Shown: positions 44,080 to 53,140 of the stretch, one piece after another | How the letters are laid out: each line of letters begins with the position of its first letter | How positions within the stretch are numbered: the first letter of the stretch is position 1 | Assembly: GCA_001708385.1 (NCBI GenBank) | Contig: CP012388.1 | Location: 1,922,001-1,986,000 of the forward strand | DNA: 64,000 bases | Source: Flavobacterium psychrophilum | GTDB taxonomy: Bacteria > Bacteroidota > Bacteroidia > Flavobacteriales > Flavobacteriaceae | Direction: 5' to 3' | Made by a program: the position numbers and the translations under genes | The notes under the pieces: model-generated | Database searches by the model: none | Seen by the model: the letters and a program-made list of their open reading frames with translations, nothing else | Told to the model about the DNA's origin: nothing

Positions 44080-46345
44080 CAGTTGTTACAGTTGAAACCT
44101 TATCCATCAATACATCAATAGCTTTCTGGAAATCAAAATCATCTTTACTTATATCTTCAATGCAGTAGATAAAATTATCTCCAATGTAGTCACTACCTCC
44201 AAATTCTTTATCACTGGCAAAAAGAGTAGCTGCTTTTTCAACATCTTTTTTAGAGACAAATTTTGAACCAAGAACTAATCCAATCTTGTTATAATCTCCG
44301 TAGAAATACTCCTGGAGCAATGGTATGATATTTTTATGAAAAGCATTTACCACTTTTTTCTCCAGTACCTCGCCATTGTTTTGATCTTTCTCATCAACCA
44401 TAAAGAAGGAGTGCCCTATTAGGTTATCTTTATTAAGTAGTACTTCAATACGCTTGTTTAGCTTTATCAAAATCTCCTTTACCTCATGACCAAATGCTCT
44501 TGCATATCCATTTAGCAACTCCGGTTGTGGCGGAAACTCTTCAAAATCAAACCTTCGCCTCAACGCTGTATCTAATGCTTCAACGCTACGATCTGCTGTG
44601 TTCATTGTTCCAATAATATGGAGATTAGGAGGAACACTAAACTCATCTTTACTATACGGAAGTTTTGCTGTAATTGCCTCCGGCTTTCCTAATCGCTTAC
44701 TTTCTTCTATCAGAGTTATAAGCTCCCCAAATATTTTTGAAACATTTCCTCTATTTATTTCATCAATGATAATCACAAAATTATCTGCTTTTAACAACAG
44801 TTCATCCTGCTGTACTTTTTCAATATTATCCCAGTCCTCTTTTAGTTCTACGAAAGATCTATCGTTACTTATATCTTCTATTTCCTCTGCATCATAATGT
44901 TCTTTAGCAAAGTCATAAAACTTTTTATAGACAGCATAATAAACAGATAGATTATGCTTAAAAAAAGGACGAAATGTTTCTCTTAATGTCTTTACATTAT
45001 CAGGATCAACCCCTGCCTCAAATAGCTGTTTTAATTTATCCTTAGTAATGGTAAATTCCTCGGTTGCTGCAACCTTGCTCTTAGCATTTGTGTACCTGAA
45101 CTTTACTTTAATACTTGATCCTTTTAGATCAACATATTTAAGTTTACTTCCTTGTAATGTGGAGAAAATATAATCTTCTGTTCCTTTACAAGGTTCAATC
45201 TCTTTCAGAAATTCTTGGTGGAGAGTATCGAATGTAAGCGCAGGAACAACTGCATTCTTAGAAAGGATATTATTAAAAGCCTTTCTTGCTATAATCTTAA
45301 AAATTCCTTCCTCTGTACGATAGATTACCCCCCCGTTTACCTCCTTCGGCTTTATGCCTTCAATGAAATCCTCATAGCTCATGTTTTGATGAAAGGTAGT
45401 AAACACAATCTGTCCCTGCTCTAACTTTTCATCAAACATCTTCTTAACTTCAGGTCTTTCTATCGCCTCCAGTTTTCCACCAGTAATCTCCAGTGCCCTA
45501 TTAATTGTGTTGAAAGTCTTCCCGGTACCCGGAGGTCCGTATAAGATTTGATTCAATGAGCTATTCAAATTAGATCTATTATCACTTTGAAACGTATCCG
45601 TCGGATGATTATAAATTAAATCTCTTACATCATTTCCCAGGACTTCTTCCATGTAATCTAATGCTTTCACAATATTTTCTACAATTTTAGGGTCATTTAA
45701 AGAATAGTTATCTACATAGCTAATACTTTTGGAGTTTTGCCAATCAATCCAGTTTAAATCTTTTGGCAATTGCAAATTTTGATAAAATATATCTTTCTGC
45801 TTTTGAGAACCCTCGAAGTGCAATTCAACATAAACTCTTCTATACCTCATTATAACCTCATAATGAGCTTCATTATTACCGATAAAGCTAGGATTTGAGT
45901 TGTTTCTAATCCAAACCCATCTTGTTCCAGGTTTATGAGGTAATACTCTAAAATGAATACTTTGGTTCTCTCTTAGGTTAGTTACAAGTTCATCAAAAGT
46001 CATAGGCAGATGTTTTAAACTCTGTAAAAAAGCGGGGTAGTGCTTATTTATTATAGAGTTTGGAATACCATTCTCAGTATTTTTATTAAATGTGATATAA
46101 GATTCATTACTGGCTTTCAACTCTTCAAAATCCTCCATGACGTATCTAGTCAAGTCATCTACATTAGATAGATCCGATTCAACCTGCCATATGTCATAGC
46201 CAAAGTACCCCGAAATTCTATTAATTATCCTATCGAACTTACTCCTATCAGCTTCAAAATTGTATAAAGATTCATGATCTTTGTTACTATTTCGTTTACC
46301 TGTTAGGTACTTATAAAACTCCTCCTTAAAATCAGTTCTTCCCAT
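44069..46345 (-). CDS. mcrB: McrB-family AAA+ GTPase subunit
   Basis: The protein has 758 residues. The C-terminal AAA+ domain has Walker A YGPPGTGKT (residues 269-277), Walker B VIIIDEINRGN (524-534) and the McrB signature MNTADRS (581-587), followed by ALRRRFDF. The first ~230 residues are the target-recognition part. They contain GTRWVWIRNNS and a RRVYVELHFEGSQKQKDIFYQNL segment resembling DUF4268-like domains, and do not look like the classical E. coli methylcytosine-binding N-terminus. The modified base recognised is therefore unknown. It lies 9 bases after hsdS and overlaps mcrC. An unusually long insert (~360-520) separates Walker A and B. Confidence 0.93.
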   Translation of the reverse strand: MGRTDFKEEFYKYLTGKRNSNKDHESLYNFEADRSKFDRIINRISGYFGYDIWQVESDLSNVDDLTRYVMEDFEELKASNESYITFNKNTENGIPNSIINKHYPAFLQSLKHLPMTFDELVTNLRENQSIHFRVLPHKPGTRWVWIRNNSNPSFIGNNEAHYEVIMRYRRVYVELHFEGSQKQKDIFYQNLQLPKDLNWIDWQNSKSISYVDNYSLNDPKIVENIVKALDYMEEVLGNDVRDLIYNHPTDTFQSDNRSNLNSSLNQILYGPPGTGKTFNTINRALEITGGKLEAIERPEVKKMFDEKLEQGQIVFTTFHQNMSYEDFIEGIKPKEVNGGVIYRTEEGIFKIIARKAFNNILSKNAVVPALTFDTLHQEFLKEIEPCKGTEDYIFSTLQGSKLKYVDLKGSSIKVKFRYTNAKSKVAATEEFTITKDKLKQLFEAGVDPDNVKTLRETFRPFFKHNLSVYYAVYKKFYDFAKEHYDAEEIEDISNDRSFVELKEDWDNIEKVQQDELLLKADNFVIIIDEINRGNVSKIFGELITLIEESKRLGKPEAITAKLPYSKDEFSVPPNLHIIGTMNTADRSVEALDTALRRRFDFEEFPPQPELLNGYARAFGHEVKEILIKLNKRIEVLLNKDNLIGHSFFMVDEKDQNNGEVLEKKVVNAFHKNIIPLLQEYFYGDYNKIGLVLGSKFVSKKDVEKAATLFASDKEFGGSDYIGDNFIYCIEDISKDDFDFQKAIDVLMDKVSTVTTDEA

Positions 46346-46354
46346 ACCGCATTA

Positions 46355-47638
46355 TTAGTTACACACTTCCTCTTTAACAACTCTCTCTAACTTCTCCTCC
46401 GGAACATCCTCAACATTTATCTCCCCACTCATTAATCTTGGCAATAAAATATCACGAGCCTCTCTTAACTTTTGATTTTGAATTATCAAGTATCTGATCA
46501 TCTCAAACATCGGTTCTACATGAGCTGTAAATAAGTCAATTATATCCTCACTGGGCCTGATGAAAGACAAGTATTTAAACGTATCTACTACAATAGTATC
46601 AAATACGCCTCCATTTGCAGCACTTTTAATGTGATCAATTGTATCCAATAAACTACAGTATAAGAAGACTTGGCTTATACCATGCTTCCCTTGTAGAGCA
46701 TAACATGACTGATTCATTGCCATTGGCTCTAGAGCCATATTCAATTTTCCGACGGTTCCACGGGCTGTTACAAAGATAGTATTTGTGGGATACAATTTTG
46801 AGTTACATTTCTGTAGTCCAAGTTTCGAAATTTTTTTTTCTGTCCCATTTGTATAAGCGTAGGGACTCGCATCTTTAGGTGTAAAAAACTGAATTTCGTC
46901 ATGCCAGTAATCTGAAATTGTCGTTTTAGGGGTTCCCCCACTAAACACTTCTACTGCATCAGCACATGAAATCTTCTCCCAGAACTTGGGCAAGCCCGTA
47001 TTTTCGTTAATCTCTAAGTGCTGTTCAAATATTTTAAACTTCACAAACCATTCATGATAGATTGTTCGTACACTTTCATCTAATAGCTTAACACGTTGAA
47101 GATTATTATCAATTAGATCGTCGTAAGAGGAAAGTATACTTGCTATTTTTCCTTGTTCTGTTAACTCCGGGATCAAAAAATTAAAATTTCTTATAGTGTT
47201 GAGTGTGATGCTCGCTTGATTTGCAGCACCCTGGGCCCGCCCGAGAAGATAAAATTTAAAGTCATCATTCTTCAACCTATAATATAAGAATCTAGGGTGG
47301 ATTTCCTTTGGAATTATCTTTACTGCATTCTGATTTAAAAGAGCATACTGTAGCTCTTTAGGCACTCTTACGACCTTTCCCACTATTGATGCAGGATTAT
47401 GTTGCCAAGACCCAACTGTTTGTATTATGATGTCCCAATGAAGGAGTTCGTGTTTCTTATAAAGTTTTGCATATTCAGAATCAATATATTTTAAGCTTTC
47501 ACTAGAAATCGAATTGTCAGTGAAATCGGAAACTCGAACGATTGGCACGCCGATGTCCACATAATTTGAACTCTTAAAAGCGTTTCCTTTCAGAGTATCT
47601 ATAATAGATCCAAGCTCGACATTTTTCCATTCTCTCAT
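46355..47638 (-). CDS. hsdS: Type I restriction-modification specificity subunit
   Basis: The protein has 427 residues with two target-recognition domains: the first opens WKNVELGSIIDTLKGNAFKSSNY, the second FWEKISCADAVEVFSGGTPKTTISDYW. Each is followed by a helical spacer (LTEQGKIASILSSYDDLIDNNLQRVKLLDES and IIQNQKLREARDILLPRLMSGEI). It decides the bipartite target; the sequence cannot be predicted by eye. The start overlaps the hsdM stop by 4 bases (ATGA). The C-terminus carries a charged extra tail (EEKLERVVKEEV). Confidence 0.94.
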   Translation of the reverse strand: MREWKNVELGSIIDTLKGNAFKSSNYVDIGVPIVRVSDFTDNSISSESLKYIDSEYAKLYKKHELLHWDIIIQTVGSWQHNPASIVGKVVRVPKELQYALLNQNAVKIIPKEIHPRFLYYRLKNDDFKFYLLGRAQGAANQASITLNTIRNFNFLIPELTEQGKIASILSSYDDLIDNNLQRVKLLDESVRTIYHEWFVKFKIFEQHLEINENTGLPKFWEKISCADAVEVFSGGTPKTTISDYWHDEIQFFTPKDASPYAYTNGTEKKISKLGLQKCNSKLYPTNTIFVTARGTVGKLNMALEPMAMNQSCYALQGKHGISQVFLYCSLLDTIDHIKSAANGGVFDTIVVDTFKYLSFIRPSEDIIDLFTAHVEPMFEMIRYLIIQNQKLREARDILLPRLMSGEINVEDVPEEKLERVVKEEVCN

Positions 47639-49203
47639 ATTAGCTTATTCAAATTGGTAGATATTTCCTGGCTTAGAAATTGAGCTTCTTGATTTAAAAT
47701 ATCAAGTTCAATACTTATCTCTTTCAAACGTAATTTATAATTTACATCCTCATTCTCAACAATCGTTACTCCAACATACCTGCCAGGCGTGAGGCTATAA
47801 TCATTTTCAGCTACTTGATCAACGGTAACAATTCTACATAGTCCTTCAATATCTGTATATTGACCTGAAGGGAATAGTTCTCTAAACCATTTATTATCTG
47901 GGCTTACTTCAGGAACATCCCCTCTATAAAGTTTCATGATTGCAGTAAGACCTTCTAATTGATCTTCACTAAAATCATTGATGGTTGTTGTCACTTTTCT
48001 AAAAATGTTCCTAGCATCAATCATTAATATCTTTTCATTGTTCTCAGGCTTTTTACCCTTATCGTAAAACCAAACATGGCAGGGTAGTGAGCGAGTATAA
48101 AAGAAATTGTTACTGACAGACACTATACAATCTACAACTCCACTTTCAATAAGCTTTTTGCGTATTAACTTCTCGCTATGACCAGCATCTGTTGCTGAAC
48201 TTGCCATAACAAATCCTGCACGTCCTGTAGCATTAAGATAGCTATAGAAATACTGCATCCACATATAGTTTGCATTGTCACTCTTTGGCAGCCCAAAGGG
48301 TAGCCTTCGGTCATTCTTTACAAAGTCTTTGCCCTTGTCGACCTTACTAACATTGAAGGGAGGATTAGCCATGACAAAATCACACCTCTCATAAAGGTCA
48401 TGAGGATCACTATAAAAGCTATTAGCCTCTCTAATTTTCCCTTCGATACCATGTATTGCTAAGTTGATCTTAGCCAGTCTTGTATTATTGGTTTTTTGTT
48501 CAGTACCGTAGCAAGTAATTGCTTCGTTTATTTCTTTATTCGTATGATCTTTTACAAAGTATCCGGTCTGCACAAACATACCTCCGGAACCACATGCCGG
48601 ATCATGTATAATACCATGATCAGGTTCAATAAAGTTAACTATAAGCTGCACCAAACTTGGAGGCGTGAAGAATTCACCACCCTCCTGGGCACCTGCTCCC
48701 TGCATCGAAAATTTCATCAGGAAGTACTCATAAATCCTACCAAAAACATCCCCTGTAGCTTTACGCACAGCATCTTTATTAAAGACACGTATTAGCTCTC
48801 TCAGAAGGTCTTTTTCAAACTCCTGATAGTTTTTAGGCAGGTTACCCTCAAGGTCGGGATATTCAGCCTCTATAGTCTTCATTGCATTGTTAATTGCATC
48901 TGCTATATCAGCACCTTCCGGTAGATTTGCCAGGTATTCATATTGTGCCACCTCCGGCAGCATGATAGCTCCGGCACCCAGGAAATCCTCTTTTGTTGCT
49001 GATCTCTTACCCCTTGGGTTATCAGGAATTCTACTCTCGACAATAGGTTTAGCCTCCTCATATTTGTTTTGGGCAAATCGTAGCAGAACTAATCCTAACA
49101 CAGGATCTTTATATTCAGCTGCCGTAAGCTTACTGTTAGCCCTTAAGGAGTCAGCAGCATCCCATAATTCTTTCTCGAGTTCCTTTATTTGATCATGCGT
49201 CAT
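47635..49203 (-). CDS. hsdM: Type I restriction-modification DNA methyltransferase subunit
   Basis: The protein has 522 residues, full length. The N-terminal helical domain (HDQIKELEKELWDAADSLRANSKL) is typical of HsdM. The SAM-binding motif DPACGSGG is at residues 201-208 and the N6-adenine catalytic motif NPPF at 280-283. With HsdS it methylates adenine in the target, and with HsdR it forms the restriction complex. It is the first gene of the minus-strand operon. A 244-base AT-rich gap with repeated ATTCTTAA motifs separates it from the divergent TIR-like ATPase gene. Confidence 0.96.
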   Translation of the reverse strand: MTHDQIKELEKELWDAADSLRANSKLTAAEYKDPVLGLVLLRFAQNKYEEAKPIVESRIPDNPRGKRSATKEDFLGAGAIMLPEVAQYEYLANLPEGADIADAINNAMKTIEAEYPDLEGNLPKNYQEFEKDLLRELIRVFNKDAVRKATGDVFGRIYEYFLMKFSMQGAGAQEGGEFFTPPSLVQLIVNFIEPDHGIIHDPACGSGGMFVQTGYFVKDHTNKEINEAITCYGTEQKTNNTRLAKINLAIHGIEGKIREANSFYSDPHDLYERCDFVMANPPFNVSKVDKGKDFVKNDRRLPFGLPKSDNANYMWMQYFYSYLNATGRAGFVMASSATDAGHSEKLIRKKLIESGVVDCIVSVSNNFFYTRSLPCHVWFYDKGKKPENNEKILMIDARNIFRKVTTTINDFSEDQLEGLTAIMKLYRGDVPEVSPDNKWFRELFPSGQYTDIEGLCRIVTVDQVAENDYSLTPGRYVGVTIVENEDVNYKLRLKEISIELDILNQEAQFLSQEISTNLNKLI

Positions 49204-49339
49204 TTCAAACTATTTATTTAAGTCGGCAAGTTAAAATTATCTATTCAGAAGATAATATTTTTTATTTAAAATCTTAATCATTTTCTTCTCTGACCTCTTA
49301 GGCAAACCAACTATAACATGGTCTGAGAAAGCTATAATT

Positions 49340-49438
49340 TTAAGAATTGATCGCTGTTTAATATTAATAAGAATTTTATTTAAGTTTTATCTTGATTCTT
49401 AACTGATTCAATTTTAATTTCTTAAATTCGATTCTTAA
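49340..49438. promoter_or_regulatory. Divergent control region with repeated ATTCTTAA motifs
   Basis: The core ATTCTTAA occurs twice on the plus strand (within GATTCTTAA at 49394-49402 and 49430-49438, 36 bp apart) and once on the minus strand (49340-49347). A third GATTC lies between the two direct copies. All lie between hsdM and the divergent TIR-like ATPase gene. They may bind a shared regulator, but no TAnnTTTG box was found here. Confidence 0.35.
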
Positions 49439-49447
49439 ATTTATCGT

Positions 49448-51808
49448 ATGGCTGAATCAGGATTTTTCGCGTATGGATCAGAATACCACTCTAGTGGTGA
49501 GTGTATTGAAGAAGCAATCTTACAAATTAACGAAGGTGGTGAAGTACATATCTCTTCTTGGAAAGAACTACAGGTCTCTGGAAAGTTTATTATATCTGAG
49601 GTTCTAAAAGCTATTGATAAAGCATATTTTTTCTGTTGTGATCTAACAGGTATGAATGACAATGTTTTGTTTGAGTTAGGATATGCGTTAGCTAAGAAGA
49701 AACCAATTTTTATAATCAATGATGTATCTCATGAAGAATCGATCAGAAGATTTAAGGAACTTAATTTACTTACAACTGTTGGTTATTCTAGCTATACAAA
49801 TACACACGATATAGTAAAAGCCTTTTATAAGGAGAAACCATATGACCCAATAGGTAATATTTGGGTTGATCTAACTAAAACCGTCGTTAAAAACAAAGAT
49901 TCAAAGGCAATCTTAATTATCAATAGTCAAGTTGAAACTAATTACAATTTGGAAATTATTAATCAGGTTGAATATTTTAAATTTCCAAAAGTAGTTGATG
50001 ATTCGAGCGAAAATGTCATCCTCCCTTTGAGCTGGTATATACAGCAATTATACTCAGTTCCTGCGGTATTAATACAATTCTCCTCAACGTCGAGAAGAGG
50101 TTATGAAATACATAACTCTAAATCAGCATTAGTAGCCGGAATGGCAGTTGGATTGGACTTGAGAACACAATTGATTGCAGAGAAACCCTATGATTCTCCA
50201 TTAGACTATAAAGATCTCCTTAAAAAATTTAGTAATCGGGCTGAGTGTTCAAGTCAACTAGTAGATTTTTTAGAGTCCTTACAAAAAGACATTGCCACAC
50301 TGCTCATACGAGAGAAGGAACGTACTGATACAAAGAAAAAAATAAGTGAATTACAAAGCATTGATTTTGGGGAAGCAATCGCTGAGCATGAAAGTAATAA
50401 ACTTTATAATTATTATGTTGATACTGCACACACAAGACAATTGATAAAGAATGAGTACAACATCGTTGTTGGGAGAAAAGGATCAGGAAAAACTGCAACT
50501 CTATATTACCTGTATGAAGATTTAATTCAAGATAAGAGAAATTATGTGGTGCTTATTAAGCCAATAAATTTTGAGGTGGATGGGTTAGTAGAATTAATGG
50601 AGGCTTCAAATAGTGAATTTGAGAAGGGCTTCCTTATAGAAACAGTATGGAAATTTTTAATATACACCCAAATTGCAAAGTTCCTTTATGACACTGTAAA
50701 ACAGAAACCTCTTTACGCAATATCCGACGAGGAAGATAAATTTCTTTCATTTATCGAAGCAAATTCTAGTATGTTTCTAACCGACTTCTCTACTCGGTTA
50801 GAAGAACAAATGAAAAAACTTAAGGAAGCAGAGATATCAAAAATTGGCACCGGAAATAATAATGACTTTAGACTAAAAGTTTCGGAAATACTTCATCTAG
50901 GAATTTTCAATGAAATGAAGGAATTCTTCGGAGTACTCATCCCTAAGAATCACAAACTTATCGTCCTAATAGACAATTTGGACAAATCGTGGAAAAAAGA
51001 TGCTCGTATTAATCTTTTGAGTACATATATTCTTGGACTACTGGGGGTTTCCGGAAGAATTTACCAGGAATTGTCACATATCAAATCAGTCCATACAAAC
51101 ATCTCTTTCCATCTAACAATTTTTTTGAGAAGCGATATTTTCAAACATATAATTACCTTTGCACGGGAACCCGACAAAATCGAAGTTTCAAGACTTAAGT
51201 GGGAAGATGAAGAGATACTATTTAGAATCATAGAAGAAAGATTTGTAGAGTTGTGTTTCGGCAAATATTCCAAAAGCGATTTGTATTCTAAATTCTTAGT
51301 AGATAGTATTGACGGAATTGAGATCAGGCAATACATTAAACAGTGTATTTTCCCCCGCCCTAGAGACCTTATATATTTCTTTAAAAGCTGTAAGGACACC
51401 GCAGTATCACGAGGTCATGAAATGATGCAAAAAAGTGATGTTGTACAAGCATATAAGGATTATTCAAGTTGGGTATTTAAGGCTCTACTTGTAGAGAACA
51501 ATATTGCAAGTAAACAAATGGAAGATTTTCTTTATGAACTTGTCGGCAGCAATCAAGTTATAGCACAGGATGAAATAGTGTCAGCAATGATTAATTCAGG
51601 GATTCCTGTACAAACAGATGAAGACATAGAAAGATTTGTTGATCACTTAGTTGATCTAACTATTTTAGGAAGAGAGATAAAAGATAATACTTTTGAATAT
51701 GAATATGATGTTGACAACTTCAAAAAGATAAAGTTGCTAGCTCAAAAGCTAAATTCAAAAAGATATAGGATACATAATGCATTAGTGCCATATTTAGAAT
51801 GTAATTGA
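49448..51808 (+). CDS. TIR/deoxyribosyltransferase-like domain fused to a P-loop ATPase; predicted defence protein
   Basis: The protein has 786 residues. Residues ~1-130 resemble TIR-like or nucleoside 2-deoxyribosyltransferase-like domains: GFFAYGSEYHSSGECIEEAI, then AYFFCCDLTGMNDNVLFELGYALAKKKPIFII, with D65 and E76 in the place of the nucleotide-binding and catalytic acid. Residues ~150-260 look like a second Rossmann-like domain (PAVLIQFSSTSRRGYEIHNSKSALVAGMAVGLDLRT, SPLDYKDLLKK). Residues ~300-786 form a P-loop ATPase with Walker A VGRKGSGKT (341-349) and Walker B LIVLIDNLDKSW (504-515), as in the Sll1717-type ATPases. The end is helical. Divergent from the restriction operon within a mobile element, it is probably an abortive-infection effector acting on NAD or nucleotides. 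Activity is inferred. Confidence 0.75.
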   Translation: MAESGFFAYGSEYHSSGECIEEAILQINEGGEVHISSWKELQVSGKFIISEVLKAIDKAYFFCCDLTGMNDNVLFELGYALAKKKPIFIINDVSHEESIRRFKELNLLTTVGYSSYTNTHDIVKAFYKEKPYDPIGNIWVDLTKTVVKNKDSKAILIINSQVETNYNLEIINQVEYFKFPKVVDDSSENVILPLSWYIQQLYSVPAVLIQFSSTSRRGYEIHNSKSALVAGMAVGLDLRTQLIAEKPYDSPLDYKDLLKKFSNRAECSSQLVDFLESLQKDIATLLIREKERTDTKKKISELQSIDFGEAIAEHESNKLYNYYVDTAHTRQLIKNEYNIVVGRKGSGKTATLYYLYEDLIQDKRNYVVLIKPINFEVDGLVELMEASNSEFEKGFLIETVWKFLIYTQIAKFLYDTVKQKPLYAISDEEDKFLSFIEANSSMFLTDFSTRLEEQMKKLKEAEISKIGTGNNNDFRLKVSEILHLGIFNEMKEFFGVLIPKNHKLIVLIDNLDKSWKKDARINLLSTYILGLLGVSGRIYQELSHIKSVHTNISFHLTIFLRSDIFKHIITFAREPDKIEVSRLKWEDEEILFRIIEERFVELCFGKYSKSDLYSKFLVDSIDGIEIRQYIKQCIFPRPRDLIYFFKSCKDTAVSRGHEMMQKSDVVQAYKDYSSWVFKALLVENNIASKQMEDFLYELVGSNQVIAQDEIVSAMINSGIPVQTDEDIERFVDHLVDLTILGREIKDNTFEYEYDVDNFKKIKLLAQKLNSKRYRIHNALVPYLECN

Positions 51809-51865
51809 TAAAAATGAAATATAGTATTTAAAAGTTGAATAAAATATTATAGTAGCGTTAGCTAT

Positions 51866-52012
51866 GTTCTTGTATCACAGAAACTGGTAATTTTAAAGAT
51901 ACTCCAAGAACAAAGTTCAGTGTCTACGCCTTCAAAGGCGTGGGCTACTGCTTTGTTTGGAGTATGGGTATACCAGTGCCTTGTGAACGAATAAAGTTAG
52001 TTAGTCCCACGC
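51866..52012 (+). ncRNA. Large structured non-coding segment (possible regulatory RNA)
   Basis: Several complementary segments nest in this gap. ATACTCCAA (51899-51907) pairs with TTGGAGTAT (51957-51965). AACAAAG (51909-51915) pairs with CTTTGTT (51951-51957). CAGT (51918-51921) pairs with ACTG (51947-51950). ACGCCT (51926-51931) pairs with AGGCGT (51936-51941). Outside them, ACTGGTA (51883-51889) pairs with TACCAGT (51971-51977), and CACA (51876-51879) with TGTG (51982-51985). An alternative pairing of GCGTGGG (51938-51944) with CCCACGC (52006-52012) would break the inner hairpin. This could be an RNA element or attenuator for the downstream genes. No reverse transcriptase is nearby. Confidence 0.45.
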
Positions 52013-52063
52013 TTCTTTTGTTTATATAAACTTCACTTAGGGACTGGGTGATTTCTTTAACCC

Positions 52064-52483
52064 ATGAAACAATTTTTCTTAACGGCTTTTGCTGCCGTAA
52101 CCCTACTGGCCTGCTCAGGTGATGACAGTGTCTCCCCTGTACAAAACGATTCTATCTTAGGCGCATGGCGATTGCAAGCCAGCTCGTTAAACAATCAAGA
52201 TTTCACCCTAAGTAACTGCCAACAAAAGAATACTGTGAAGTTTACCGACAATGGTCGTGTCGAGTTCACGTACTACCTCGGTAGCAGTGCTTGCACAGTG
52301 GATGCTGTTGAGAAGGGTGACTGGACAAAAGATGGCAACAACGTTACTATATCATGGGACGATTCAGATGCAGGAAAGGAAACCTACTACCTAACTGTTA
52401 CCGACCTGTCGGCAACCTCCTTAAAATGGAGTACAAACATCAGTGGAGAAGGAAATTTGAAAGAGACTTACCAAAAGCAGTAA
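52064..52483 (+). CDS. Lipocalin-like lipoprotein
   Basis: The protein has 139 residues. The lipoprotein signal is MKQFFLTAFAAVTLLAC, with the lipidated Cys at residue 17. The mature part starts with the LGAWRL motif and has two further strand patterns (TVKFTDNGRVEFTYY, DWTKDGNNVTISWDD), as in small Bacteroidota lipocalin-fold (lipocalin_4/5-like) lipoproteins. Ligand and role are unknown. It ends 3 bases before the GIY-YIG gene, so they are co-transcribed. Its G+C and codon use look higher than in the neighbouring ATPase gene. Confidence 0.8.
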   Translation: MKQFFLTAFAAVTLLACSGDDSVSPVQNDSILGAWRLQASSLNNQDFTLSNCQQKNTVKFTDNGRVEFTYYLGSSACTVDAVEKGDWTKDGNNVTISWDDSDAGKETYYLTVTDLSATSLKWSTNISGEGNLKETYQKQ

Positions 52484-52486
52484 GAC

Positions 52487-53140
52487 ATGAATGATCAACC
52501 AAAGTATCAAGAAGGTCTATCTCCGGAGCAAGTTGAGTTCCTAAAGAAACACAAGATTCATCCCCGATACGTTTTTGACGGTACAGGCATGAATCAGGCT
52601 CAGTACCGCCCAATCATGAAACAATTGAATAAGGGAGTAACCTTCAACGTTTCCGCCTGTAAAGTAGCCGGACATACCCTGCGAACAAGAACTGGGCATT
52701 GTTGCCAGTGTGATACTACTCGCTTAGCATTTCAGACAAGACACGACTCCGAAGGGATGGTTTATATTGCTGGATCGGTTACTGGACAGATTATAAAAGT
52801 TGGCTTCACTAAAGCCATAGAAGTACGTGCAGAATCCCTCAACAGGACAAGGTATGCAGGATTCAATGATTGGGAGATTTTATATGCCATTTCAGGTAAG
52901 GATGCTGGGCGAATTGAAACTATGACAAACGTACTGCTACAGCCGTATGAATTAGAAATGCCGTACACGCATGATGGACATTGGCAGGATTCTTTCGAAA
53001 CGTTCAAATGTTCGGCAACCAACGCAAAGGACATTCTTTTAAGTGTCTGCACTGCCAACAAATATGCATACTCTGTGGAGTTAGAACACACCTATCAGAC
53101 CAAGTATGAATTTAAGAACCTAATAAAGCTACACAAATGA
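52487..53140 (+). CDS. GIY-YIG/T5orf172-type nuclease-like protein with zinc-finger-like motif
   Basis: The protein has 217 residues. The central region MVYIAGSVTGQIIKVGFTKAIEVRAESLNRTRYAGFNDWEILYAI, then AGRIETMTNVLLQ, has the order of the T5orf172 (MUG113) subfamily of GIY-YIG domains: VYI-G, IKVG, an Arg, and a Glu (IET). Before it, a CKVAGHTLRTRTGHCCQC stretch can bind zinc through Cys and His residues. GIY-YIG proteins nick or cut DNA. In a mobile element this may act in defence, in element processing or as a homing-type nuclease. Its stop overlaps a following ATG (ATGA), the start of a decayed frame. Confidence 0.78.
   Translation: MNDQPKYQEGLSPEQVEFLKKHKIHPRYVFDGTGMNQAQYRPIMKQLNKGVTFNVSACKVAGHTLRTRTGHCCQCDTTRLAFQTRHDSEGMVYIAGSVTGQIIKVGFTKAIEVRAESLNRTRYAGFNDWEILYAISGKDAGRIETMTNVLLQPYELEMPYTHDGHWQDSFETFKCSATNAKDILLSVCTANKYAYSVELEHTYQTKYEFKNLIKLHK

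Noticed and set aside
39550..49203. Restriction operon, tested as BREX or DISARM
   Set aside because: No PglZ, BrxL, BrxC, DrmA or phospholipase-D-like gene is present; all five genes are explained by HsdRMS and McrBC.
51866..52012. Structured segment, tested as a retron RNA
   Set aside because: No reverse transcriptase gene is present anywhere in the window.
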